Origin: Chytriomyces cf. hyalinus JEL632
Taxonomy: Eukaryota > Chytridiomycota > Chytridiomycetes > Chytridiales > Chytriomycetaceae
Length of the DNA: 29,898 nt
Reading direction: 5' to 3'
NCBI GenBank assembly: GCA_025435555.1
Contig: JAIWWG010000173.1
Coordinates: 1-29,898, forward strand
Under the pieces are notes generated by a model. That model saw only the letters and a list, made by a program, of their open reading frames with translations, was not told where the DNA came from and made no database searches. Below are positions 1 to 8,769 of this stretch, piece after piece. The position numbers and the translations under genes were made by a program. Numbering within the stretch: the first letter of the stretch is position 1; the number at the start of each line of letters is the position of its first letter.

Positions 1-1726
1 TCACTTGCACAAATACAATCGCTGAGAACGTTACAAGCACGGCAGTATCGTACGCCAAATTCGGTCCTCTTCCAACCAAGGCATCATACCATAACCCAAC
101 AAATGCCGATGTCGCAATAAGAAATGCGACAGCATCCGGCAGTAAAAATGTTCGCGAAGGAGAAGCAGATGCCCGCTGTACTTTTCCATCTTCAAACAAA
201 GTCAATTCCGACGGCTGAGGCACGGTTAAAAATTGCGACCCCTTCCTTGAATACTTTGACTGTATATTCGTTGCAGATCCCAACTTCACATCGCTTTGAA
301 TAATGCCAACCCTTGAGTTTGACTTGATTCCCCACAGCTTTCTCAAAGAATTCTTTTTCGAATTATCTTCTCGCCGTTGTTGTTTCGATGCAAGTACAGA
401 GAAGGACCATTTCTGATCCATTTGATTCGTTGAATTACTTTGCGCGCTGGGAGAATATGCCATTCGATCAGGCGACAACTGAATTTTCGAAGACATTGAC
501 GCACTTGTTGCGTCCGTCAAGTTTGTCAGCGATGCTTTCGATGTGTAAGGCGCGTTATCTGAAGCAACTTTTGTTTCGCTGTTGGCGTCAAGGATTAGCC
601 TATCGCCGTTGAATTGAAACATTTTCCGTTCCAACGCGATCGAGTTTGTGAAAAACAGTGAAATGAGAACTAGGACTGAAAAGTAAAACCAGTCCATGAT
701 TTGAAGTTGGAATAGTAGTTGAGAGCGTTGGAAGTAGAGTTGCGGGCAGTATACATTGAATGTGAATAGAATCGTCAGGACTCCTGTTCCGAGAGTCAGC
801 GCGCTCAGTATTTTGAGTGTTCCGCGAATCTGCGCGAAGTTCCAGTTATCATTCGAGTGTTACTGATTCATTTGTAAGTCATACCAAATCTTGGATGCCG
901 TCTTCACCGTTTCTAAATTCGCGACCGGGAGTCAGTGCCAACGCACTGATTGCACATCGAAATATCCAAATGACAACCGATGTATATTTCATTGCACTTC
1001 CAAGCGCATTTGAACTGGCGAAATTGCTGGCGACATGAGCCCAAGTGACACTCAAGTAGACTATGGAAGGAAGAAAGTAAACAAGCGCAACTGCGACGAG
1101 GAGTGTTGGTGTCCCGCTTTTGGAAGTTTGAGTGTCGGTGTTGGACATGCTGTTGAGGGTAGAGCAGCGACGGTTCAGTTTGTGTTTTTGGTGGATTGGG
1201 ACAGGAGAATCTGGTCACCTCACACCGAGGATAAAGAAGATGATTTGAATCAAGTAAACAATATTGTCGCTGATGGATGCGCATACGATCCATGCATGCT
1301 GGTAGTTGAGCACATTCGCAATGAACCCAGCAAGAAATACTGGAACACCCGAAAGTTTTTAGACTTTCACCGCGAAACTCACAAAAACTCACCAACGAAA
1401 AAAGAAACCCCAGCAAAATGCAAACAGATAAACGACTTTTGGAACGCGCTGAACGCGGACCAATGCAACGAAGCTGTGAGCCGCTTGTACCTCTTTAACG
1501 TTGTCGCCAAGCTCGCGCACACGACAAGAATACCAGCTAGCGATACAAGGCCATGCGCAGTTGTGTATCCAATATCGGTTATGTATGAGAGCCACTGATT
1601 GATAGAGTCTGAAGACAGTTGCGATGATGATGTGCAAGTGAAGGGCGATGTTTCGAAATCGGGCCACGGATCTGGCAAAGCGCAATAAAACGCGCTGGCT
1701 GTCGATGATGGAGAAGTTAAGGCCAT
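1..1726 (-). CDS. Polytopic (7TM-like) membrane protein, 3' end outside window
   Basis: Four exons fit in one frame: 1726-1393, 1339-1219, 1149-885 and 829 to beyond position 1, with GT-AG introns of 53, 69 and 55 nt. The 516 visible residues start at the first in-frame ATG. A Cys-containing, Ser/Thr-rich N-terminus of about 50 residues is followed by seven hydrophobic segments (about 55-77, 96-118, 127-150, 166-188, 205-224, 246-266, 285-305). Next come a polar Ser/Lys-rich stretch of about 160 residues and two more hydrophobic segments (468-492, 499-516) at the window edge. The first seven segments plus hydrophilic tail resemble a G-protein-coupled receptor, but no diagnostic motif was recognised and the extra segments argue against a simple 7TM receptor. 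It diverges from an RGS-domain gene 110 bp away, which fits membrane/G-protein signalling. The multi-pass topology is well supported; receptor function is inference. Confidence 0.7.
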
Positions 1727-1836
1727 GAATAGATTGGACGCTGTGGTTGCTGGGGCCGAATGACGCGCTCGTGTGAGAAACAAGTTTGGCGCTGGAAATC
1801 TTGACAATTTCTACAACTTGAAACAAGTAAAAAAAA
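1727..1836. promoter_or_regulatory. Shared divergent promoter region
   Basis: Only 110 bp separate the ATG of the minus-strand membrane protein from the ATG of the plus-strand RGS gene, so both 5' regions must overlap here. The stretch ends in an A-rich run just before the RGS start. No TATA box was identified. Co-regulation of the two genes is inferred from spacing alone. Confidence 0.5.
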
Positions 1837-3251
1837 ATGATATCAGCACGCACGACACACTCCAAGTCAAAGATGGAGCGGTTCTTCGGGGAACAGAGCA
1901 TACCTGTGCAATCAGGAACGGGAAGCAGTGCCAAGGCCGCGTCATTCCTTCTCGGAATTAAACGACCACGCCGCGTTGTGAACACTGAGACACCCTCGCT
2001 GCGGCGGTCTTCTGTATCATCTGTTCATTTACCAATCCAAATATCTGTAGATGAAAGCGGTGCGGATACCGGTGGAACCACCGATACTATCAACGTCGAA
2101 AATTCCGGCCAACAGGAACCAACTATTCGACAGTTGGAGCAAAACGAATCAACCGCGTCACTCGAAACTCTGCCAAATTTTTCAAGCGCAGCTGGACGTT
2201 ACGAACAACTCCCCGGGCTCAGTGATATATTTCCGCACTCACCTGCCAGCACAGTCCGAGGGCTAACCAGCCGAGCAACCAACCAGAGAACATATCTCAA
2301 CCCAAGAAACGCGGATTTAATTGCTCAGTCTGAACTCTCGTCAACAACCGCGATTGGATTCGGACACATTGACGACAGCGTGTTGGATTTCAGTATGACC
2401 TCTTCATCCATGCATCGAATGCCATCATTGGACAGTTTCAATGGGATGGATGTGATTCATCGGCCGCTTCCCTCTCTCGAGAGAGGAACTTCGAGAAGAA
2501 AAATTCAGCACATTTTGGGACCTGGAGCCGCAGTGGATGTTTCCATGAAAGAGATTAGCGGTAACAATTTGCATCAGAGTGTTGTCAATATCTTGGAAAG
2601 CAGGCTTCCGCTGTGTTATTTTCTATTGCACTTGTTTCAAAGCGGTGGATATGAGGACCTGGTAAGTTGGTAACAGAGTGATCCCAAGATAGCCTCCAAT
2701 TCTAATTCAACATAGCTCTTCGTAAGCGAAGTTTTTACATTCGAGCAAACGCTGTTCCCATCAATCCGGTCGCAAGTGCAAGAATCAAGCGCCATTTTCA
2801 ACAAGTTTCTAAATGTGGGGAAACCAGTCAGCGCCAGACACACGTCCATTGCGGCAACTTGCCCCGCTTCAGAGCTGAGGAGCGTCATTGCCGCGCTTCA
2901 AAATGGAGAGCGTTCGTGTTTTGCCGCGATTCAGTCAAGAGTCTTTTCCAGTTTGATGTATAGGTTTGCCCAGTTTCGTGCGAGCGCGACGTGGAGGAAG
3001 ATGGAGCGGGATGTTGGTGGGGCTGTTTCCTTTTTTTTTTTTCTGATTCTTCACTCGTTCTCAAACTCTTGCTTTTGTGGAAAACAGGGTCTCGTATTGT
3101 AGCGTCAGTGCCAATTGTGGAAAATATCAAACACCAGCTGTGCCTTGCTGCTGTGAGTTCTGCGCATGTGGGAGATGGGAGCAGATGCAGCGTCAAGATG
3201 GGTTTCATTCTGGATGAAGTTTTACATTTCGTTGCTGCGAGACTTAGTTGA
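1837..3251 (+). CDS. RGS-domain protein (regulator of G-protein signalling)
   Basis: Three exons, 1837-2661, 2716-3016 and 3088-3251, join in frame (introns of 54 and 71 nt) to encode 429 residues. The first 245 residues are Ser/Thr/Pro-rich and look disordered. Residues about 248-372 read as an RGS fold. A helical start (SVVNILESRLPLCYFLLHLF) leads to YEDLLFVSEVFTFEQ, the position of the family's S-E-x-N-I-x-F-W segment. Next come an A-I-F-N-K-F-L helix, and a CFAAIQSRVFSSLMYRFAQF stretch that matches the CFDEAQ...L-M...F-L helix of RGS proteins. RGS domains speed GTP hydrolysis by G-alpha subunits and act at the membrane or in the cytoplasm. A 54-residue tail follows. A second ATG at 1873 is an alternative start. 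The assignment rests on pattern matching by eye, and key G-alpha contact residues look divergent. Confidence 0.75.
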
Positions 3252-3313
3252 TGATTGTTTTAAGTGACGGCAGACAAAGTAAAAAGAGATTTCATTGATC
3301 GATGAGTGAAGTA

Positions 3314-4640
3314 TCAGTCCGCTTTCCCAACTTCCCCAACTTTTGCGTATCCACTTCCTTTTCGAAACGCGCTCAAAACCAAAAATCCAACAAGCGCAAT
3401 CATGACAGCACCCAGAGCATACAACTCAGAACCCTCCACACCCGAAAGAAAATTGACTGGTGTCATTGGTACAATAGACGCCTTGCACGTATCAAGTTGA
3501 ACAGTTGTCAAAGCGTCTTTGACGCCAATAGGTGCAGCAGCGATAATTGGGACTTTGTGGCAGTTGGACGAAGCATCCATGAGAATGAACGATTGACCAA
3601 ACAGGCTTTGGAAGGGAATGTCCGAGTCTCGGATAGGGATTGAGCATGAGATGGATCCGCTTGCGTCCACTGTGAATGACGTGACTGCATTCGCGCAGTC
3701 GGTTTTGGTCGCGAATTTGTTGTTTGTGTCGTACTGAAAAGATTTCAAAGGAATATCAGTAATGCGTCTCCAGGGACCCCGATTATCAGACTTATTACCT
3801 CGAATAAACCCAGACCAAGCTTGTAAGTCTTGCTCGGTTCCAAACTGGACAATTTAAAGTTAAGAACCAATGGGTCCGCAAGATCCGCTCTCGAAGCGAC
3901 GATAGATCCCGTCACGTGCGCGTTAAACACAGAAATAGCATGGTCTTTGGACACCTTTTCAAACTTGGACTTGTCGTCAAGTTTGGCCGTATGCGAGTAC
4001 GTGATGACGCCCTGTGCAAGACGCGAGCCAGCGTTTCCGGTGGGTTGTGTGGTGCAGTCGTCTGGCTGTGAGTGGAGAATGAAGCCACGGCCGAGGAGGA
4101 ATCCCTGCGCGATTTGGTGGGTGAGTTGTTGTCGTATTTTTTTGATTTGCAATCCAAACCTTTGAGGTGGATCGGTCAGCGATGCCTGCTCCGACGTCCA
4201 AGTTCGCTCGATGGCACCCGTGGAATCGGCGTGGATGCTTCCGAGATCGCCGAGACTGCGCCAAAACACAAATGAGTGTTGCTCAGTGAACAAACGCAAG
4301 TGACTCACTGTGTGTTGCTGGAAACACGATCCCCGTCTGGACACGCGTGCGGCTGTCCGAAAGGATTCAAATGCCCGCCCATCGCCATTCCATTGTCGCT
4401 GGACATGTCGCCGAATGCATGGATGTGGAAGCCACGTACGGCGTCTGCACCCAGACCAAGCCCTTGTGCGTTGATTTGGACACGCGCATTTTGCGAGAGT
4501 GACACTGACAGCGAGAATTGCGGATCAGATGCGCCGTCTTTTGTGGCAGAGAGTTTGGAGTGTGCGAGCGTTGCTCCTTGCTCTTGTTGTGGTGTTGCGG
4601 GGGGCATTTTTAAGTTTTTGTTCAAGTCGCGAATTCTCAT
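3314..4640 (-). CDS. Cu/Zn superoxide dismutase-like protein with C-terminal membrane anchor
   Basis: Exons 4640-4309, 4255-3799 and 3733-3314 encode 402 residues. The SOD fold is clear: GFHIHAFGD (H72, H74), GGHLNPFGQPHAC (H90, H98), HLGDLGS (H111, D114, with the His codon split by the first intron) and FILHSQPDDC. These are the metal-ligand blocks of Cu/Zn SODs, which convert superoxide to hydrogen peroxide and oxygen. A C-terminal module of about 140 residues ends in a hydrophobic helix (about 368-386) and a short basic tail, so it is probably membrane-anchored. Oddities: no signal peptide follows the first ATG, an in-frame TGA lies just upstream, and a decayed SOD fragment abuts the 5' end. 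Positions 4156-4102 look like a 55-nt intron inside exon 2, but removing it shifts the frame by one. Read through, it adds about 19 residues that the paralogues lack. Paralogues lie at 6038-7262 and 10183-11487. Confidence 0.8.
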
Positions 4641-4664
4641 TGGCTGCCAAAAGTCCCGTCAGTC

Positions 4665-5060
4665 GAGCGGTTCAATAAACCTTCTTCTCAATAAGAAGTC
4701 GCATCCGCTGTCGAGTTCAAACTTCAAATCGGCGCTGTTGCCACAAACTAAAAATATTTTGGAAGCTCTAACGAGACTTGCAGTTAAGCTGGGCCGATCA
4801 ACATAACTTCATGTTGGAAACTGGGCCTCATGGAACCGTTGAATACAAAAGGGCCCCATTGCTTCCAGCCGTGAAACTGCCTTCCTCAGACGCTGCCGCC
4901 GCATCAGGAGTCATATTTTCAATGCATAAGAGAGAGAATAAACATTTCTCGAGTCAAGTTACAAATAACCACGTTGCGTCCTTCTGGAACACATGTCAAA
5001 ATTGAATCAGATCGAGACGTGACCTTTCCATTTTCAGTGTATCGATTTTGTAGAGAAGAC
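4665..5060 (-). pseudogene. Decayed 3' fragment of a SOD-like gene
   Basis: Read on minus, this stretch parallels the 3' half of the SOD-like gene at 6038-7262, intron included. It has an LTCVPEGR block, the same stretch around ATGTTTATTCTC, an ATGACTCCTGATG exon start and a segment nearly identical to the VATAPIG exon. The metal-binding first half is absent. The VATAPIG-equivalent frame hits a TGA immediately after the P-I codons, and other frames are broken, so it is non-functional. It lies between the intact SOD-like gene at 3314-4640 and the peptide precursor at 5308. The upstream limit is uncertain (about 5010-5060). Confidence 0.7.
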
Positions 5061-5230
5061 CTTGGTCCGCGTACGCGCCAAAGAGGTTTCAGCGGGTATC
5101 TCATAACAACGATGGCTTGATGTCCCGAAAACCCAGATTGGGCATATTGAACCATTGATATCACCTCAAAAATTTTATTGACCCATTGACAGCACTCTTG
5201 AAGGAGAATCATGAACCATTGACAAGGGGG

Positions 5231-5240
5231 ATATTTAAAA
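5231..5240 (+). promoter_or_regulatory. TATA-like element of the 18-mer peptide precursor
   Basis: ATATTTAAAA begins 77 nt before the ATG at 5308, comparable to the TATA-ATG distances of other secreted-protein genes in this window. The assignment rests on sequence and spacing only. Confidence 0.45.
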
Positions 5241-5307
5241 AGTTCATCGCACCACGTCAAATCAACAGAAAACTCAAACTTCAAACTACCCAAGCTGAAA
5301 GCCTCAA

Positions 5308-5838
5308 ATGCAAATTCCACGCCTGGCTCTCATTTGCATCCATCTCGCACTCGCTACGCATGCCGCTCCAATCTTTGCTGGCGCCAATGAGCTTGCGGCC
5401 CGTGATCCTGGCAACTGGTGCGACCCAGTTGACTGCAATCCAATGTATCATCCAGAGAAACGCGACGTTGTCGCGAACAACCAAGTTCCAGATGCCATCG
5501 TAGAGCCTTCCGCCCCACAGATTGTTTCATCAGGCCCAGAAGAGCAGCAGCACGAGGTTCAGGAATCTGACCTGGCAAAGCGCGACCCTGGAAACTGGTG
5601 TGACCCAGTGGACTGCAACCCAATGTATCACCCAGAGAAGCGTGACGAAGAAGCCGCCGCTGCACAGGAAGTTCAAGCCAACAACGAGGAAGCTGCAGTT
5701 CATCAAGTCATTGAAAACTCGGACGCTGCTGAAATTGAAAAGCGCGACCCTGGAAACTGGTGTGATCCAGTGGACTGCAACCCAATGTATCACCCAGAGA
5801 AGCGTGATGCACCTGCAGCTTGCCCGCCGTTAGATTAA
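5308..5838 (+). CDS. Secreted Kex2-type precursor with three identical two-Cys peptides
   Basis: This intronless 176-residue precursor has an N-terminal signal peptide (hydrophobic core LALICIHLALATHA, cleavage near residue 19-20). Three identical copies of DPGNWCDPVDCNPMYHPE follow at residues 33-50, 93-110 and 147-164. Each copy is followed by K-R-D; copies 2 and 3 are preceded by K-R and copy 1 by A-A-R. Spacers of 36-40 residues are acidic and rich in Glu, Ala, Gln and Val. The layout is that of yeast alpha-factor-like precursors and Kex2-processed repeat proteins: a dibasic protease releases several copies of one peptide in the secretory pathway. The two Cys (C-x4-C) probably form a disulfide ring behind the Trp. 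The sequence matches no peptide I know. A toxin or surface peptide is possible, but identical copies with divergent spacers favour a signal. Confidence 0.85.
   Translation: MQIPRLALICIHLALATHAAPIFAGANELAARDPGNWCDPVDCNPMYHPEKRDVVANNQVPDAIVEPSAPQIVSSGPEEQQHEVQESDLAKRDPGNWCDPVDCNPMYHPEKRDEEAAAAQEVQANNEEAAVHQVIENSDAAEIEKRDPGNWCDPVDCNPMYHPEKRDAPAACPPLD
5404..5799 (+). repeat. Three coding repeats of the 18-residue peptide
   Basis: Copies lie at 5404-5457, 5584-5637 and 5746-5799. The encoded peptides are identical, although synonymous codons differ, notably in copy 1. The spacers between them are unrelated in sequence. This points to selection on the mature peptide rather than very recent duplication alone. 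Confidence 0.9.
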
Positions 5839-6037
5839 ACTTTGCCTGTGTACCTTCTAGCTCCATACAGTTGGGCATTCTCTTATTTGCTACATTGTTT
5901 CTTTTATTATGCCTTCAAGCTCTAGTTGAGGTGCAGTTTAGACAAGGAAATAAAAACATCGCATTCTTATTTTATCTGCGTTGGAATAAACAAGAACGGC
6001 TTCTCTTAAAAACCCCAGTCGTGACCTAAGGAAACAA

Positions 6038-7262
6038 TCATTTTCTCACGCTTCCTCCTATGGAATAGGCCTCCTTCTCAATTTGCAGTGCATACGCTGT
6101 CAAGTTTAAATTTCCGATCGGCGCCGTTGCCACAAACTGCAGAAGAATTTTAGAAGCTGTAAACAAGAAGATTTGTGTTCAAGATGGCCCAGCCTAACCT
6201 CTTCATCGACACAGTTTTCAGTCATAATCAACAAAGTCATGCCATACAGTTTTATGGTTGGAAACTGCGCCTCGTAAAACCGTTTGTATGCAAAAAGGGT
6301 TCCATCACTCTCAGATGTGAACGTGGAGAACGCTTGGTTGCAGTCATCTTCGGACGCTACAGTCCCATCAGGGGTCATCTTTTCAGTGCATAAGAGGGAG
6401 AATAAACATGCGCGATTACTGGTCGTAGCAACTCAAGTTACCCCATATCCAATTCTAAAAGTGCGTCCCTCTGGAACACAAGTCAAATTGAATCCGATGG
6501 AAATGTCACCGTCCTGGCTGACGACTGCGACTGAACCAGAAACAGTGTCCGTGTCAAAGACGGCAATTGCGCCGACGTTAGTGCTTGCGGGGTACTGGGC
6601 GTCTTGGCACATGGTAAGTGCCAATGAGCTGCGTTTCAGAGCAATGACTCCCTGAGACAAGCGTTTCCCGCTTGCACCTGTTTCGTTGTTAGTTACTGCC
6701 AGTTGTAGTTGCACGCTTGCATACCAGTTGGCTGGGTCACACAATCATCCGCATCAGCATGCAGAATCACGCCACGACCCAGAACATAACCAGGAGACAT
6801 TGGGTCAATCAAACTAAGCTGTTCTGAAACCCAGCTGTGTTTGGCATTCCCATCCTCTTCCACAACAATGCTCCCCATGTCACCAACATGATACATTGAC
6901 GAAATTGCAACTGGGTCAAATGTGTCCAGATCCGGACATCCGTGGCTCTGGTTGAATGGGTTGTAATGCCCGCCCATGCTCAGCCCGTCTGCACTCGACG
7001 CGTCGCCAAACACGTGCACGTGGAATCCATGCAAAGACGACACAGGCGCGTTTTCGATTGTCAGCGTCAATTCAACTTTGGGTGGGTTTGCATCGGGATC
7101 TTGCGTCAACCAGAGTGTCCCTGTCGCGCTGCTTCCCGCTGTGGGTTTGAGCGACGCGTACGCGTGGATGTACTTTGTTGGTTCAGAGTCTGTCCAGTCT
7201 CTCACAGAGTGGCAGTTGGCGAGTAGAGCAGGTAGAAGCGAGAGAATGAGCGTCGAATGCAT
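6038..7262 (-). CDS. Secreted Cu/Zn superoxide dismutase-like protein
   Basis: Exons 7262-6725, 6677-6442, 6378-6199 and 6136-6038 encode about 350 residues. An N-terminal signal peptide is visible (STLILSLLPALLANC). All SOD metal-ligand blocks are present: HVHVFGD (H81, H83), GGHYNPFNQSHGC (H99, H107), YHVGDMGS (H125, D128) and ILHADADDC (H169). The C-terminal module matches that of the 3314-4640 gene (DDCNQAFSTFTSES; conserved Cys then A-P-I-G), but the protein ends soon after, with no membrane or GPI anchor, so it is probably a soluble extracellular enzyme. The last intron (6198-6137, 62 nt) was chosen because it keeps the conserved Cys and gives the same Cys-to-APIG spacing as the paralogue. 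A 56-nt alternative would lose that Cys. Confidence 0.85.
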
Positions 7263-7388
7263 CCGTGGGAAATCCCTGGTTTTGTGCTTGTTTTGATGGA
7301 GTTGAACCTATCTGAGCGCCAAGACAGCACCATTACCTAATAATTTAGTATACGTACTGTAATGCACTATTTTTTGAAGCAAGTCACA

Positions 7389-7459
7389 GCATCAGTGGTT
7401 TAGTGGTATAATTATCGCCTGCCACGCGGTAGTCCCGGGTTCGATTCCCGGCTGATGCA
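7389..7459 (+). tRNA. tRNA-Gly (GCC)
   Basis: This 71-nt intronless cloverleaf has a 7-bp acceptor stem (GCATCAG/CTGATGC), anticodon loop CTGCCAC with anticodon GCC, and T arm CCGGGTTCGATTCCCGG. It is identical to the tRNA at 18669-18739, although the flanks differ. Confidence 0.97.
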
Positions 7460-7814
7460 TTTTTGATTTCCTTCTCGACTGATCGGCTGCGCCAATGCGC
7501 TTTCAAGTGTCACTGCCACGTCCTTGTAACGTTCATTTTAAGGATTCATTCGGATTTCAGGCGCTGATTTGCTCTGATCCTGCATGGATTTATTCCTCGG
7601 GGAGTTGAGCAATGTGTTGGAGTGCCGGAAGCAGAAAACCGAATGCCGCAAAACGACAGAAAGCACAATCAAGTATCCCCTGGCTCTATTCTCAAGGTTT
7701 GTTTAAATCATCAAGTTGAAACATTGGTAAAGGCAATTTTGTTTTTATTTGGATCTAGATGCGGATATAGAATTCCGAAAAAAGTAGTCTCGGCGGACTT
7801 TTTGAACAGAAGAT
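7460..7814. other. Intergenic, no gene seen
   Basis: This interval lies between tRNA-Gly and the 3' end of the minus-strand peptide precursor. The short open frames have no recognisable features. It presumably holds the precursor's 3' untranslated region. Confidence 0.5.
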
Positions 7815-8692
7815 TTATGCGCTGTCATTGACAGTCTCCTGGTCACGCTTCAAGTATCCCCAACATGTGTTTGGTTTGAACCAGCAGTAGAATGGAGAAC
7901 GTTTCGCCACCGTCACGGAGTCGTCGCGTTTGACTTGCTTGGTAGCCATCTCGGAGTCGCGTTTCAAGTATCCCCAGCACGTGTTTGGTTTGAACCAGCA
8001 GTAGAATGGAGAACGTCTGGCGAGGGAGGCGGAACCACCGGACAAAACTGCAAGCGTTTCATCGACGAGGCATTCCTTGTTCTCGTCCATGAAGCACCAT
8101 GGAGTGGTAGCGCCAGGAGCAGCGTCGTTGGACAGAGCGGATGTGCAAGCAAACTGGGTGTCGATGAAGCACCATGAGTGCTGGGTCTTTCGCAACTGGC
8201 TGCAACTTCGTTTGACTCGGCGGTAGCAGAGCAGCTTCAGAATCACGCTTCAAGTATCCCCAACAAGTATTTGGCTTGAACCAGCAGTAGAATGGAGAGC
8301 GTCTGGCAAGGCTGGCAGATTCATCACGCTTGGCCTCTTCGATCGTCTCCTGGTCGCGCTTCAAGTATCCCCAGCACGTGTTTGGCTTGAACCAACAGTA
8401 GAATGGAGAACGTCTAGCGAGTGGGGTTCCAGTGGAAACGGAAGTTTCCTTGCATGGCCAGAACCGCCAAAGTCTCATCCACGAGGCATGCACGGTTCTG
8501 GTCAACAAAGCACCAAGGAACTTGGTTGTCTGGCAAGTCTGAGGCGGTTGGTGCGGAAGTGCATGCAAATTGAGTGTCAATGAAACACCATTCGAGGTGA
8601 GACTGAGTTGTAGCAGTCGTGTTGAGCGGTGCAGCGTTGGTGAAGGCCGGTGCAAGGACAATTGCGAAGGAAGCGACAGTGTTCAAGAGCAT
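7815..8692 (-). CDS. Secreted Kex2-type precursor with four copies of a C-x6-C peptide; two frameshifts
   Basis: The ATG at 8692 opens a signal peptide (VASFAIVLAPAFTNA). A Cys-rich block with two W-C-F-x-D modules (WCFIDTQFAC, WCFVDQNRAC) leads into DETLAVL. Then come two copies of SPFYCWFKPNTCWGYL, each after R-R and before K-R-D. The whole unit then repeats: WCFIDTQFAC, WCFMDENKEC, DETLAVL and two more copies, the last after K-R. The peptide's C-x6-C ring with aromatic flanks resembles filamentous-ascomycete alpha-type pheromones. Two +1 shifts break the frame, near 8450 (CAAGGAAAC) and 8190 (GAAAGACC). No plausible intron explains either, and all four repeats stay intact, so sequencing errors are likelier than decay. 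A TATA box lies 70 nt upstream. Function is inferred from architecture. Confidence 0.8.
7845..8409 (-). repeat. Four coding repeats of the 16-residue peptide
   Basis: In translation order, copies lie at 8409-8362, 8298-8251, 8012-7965 and 7898-7851, each followed by a K-R codon pair. All four encode SPFYCWFKPNTCWGYL. Nucleotide differences are synonymous (for example CAAGTATTTGG versus CACGTGTTTGG), indicating purifying selection on the mature peptide. Confidence 0.9.
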
Positions 8693-8761
8693 CTCGTTGT
8701 TTTGATTGCTGAGTTGGTTGTTGGTTGGTGTACTGGTAGGTTGTCACATCACAGACTGGTT

Positions 8762-8769
8762 CTCTTATA
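8762..8769 (-). promoter_or_regulatory. TATA box of the 16-mer peptide precursor
   Basis: On minus, TATAAGAG lies 70-77 nt upstream of the ATG at 8692. The position fits the other TATA boxes in this window. Confidence 0.55.

Noticed and set aside
388-612. Plus-strand open frame at the window start
   Set aside because: It is antisense to the last visible exon of the membrane protein gene, whose splice sites and hydrophobic pattern are much better supported.
1389-1985. Minus-strand frame of 198 codons overlapping the membrane protein exon
   Set aside because: No membrane pattern or splice continuity, and it overlaps the RGS start. Shadow frame.
5354-5793. Minus-strand open frames across the 18-mer precursor
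   Set aside because: They repeat only because the plus-strand coding repeats do. No start context or signal features.
8059-8661. Independent gene in the middle frame of the second peptide precursor
   Set aside because: Its first 75 codons are antilogous to the real signal-peptide frame. Only the later part is coding, reached by the +1 shift, so it is not a separate gene.
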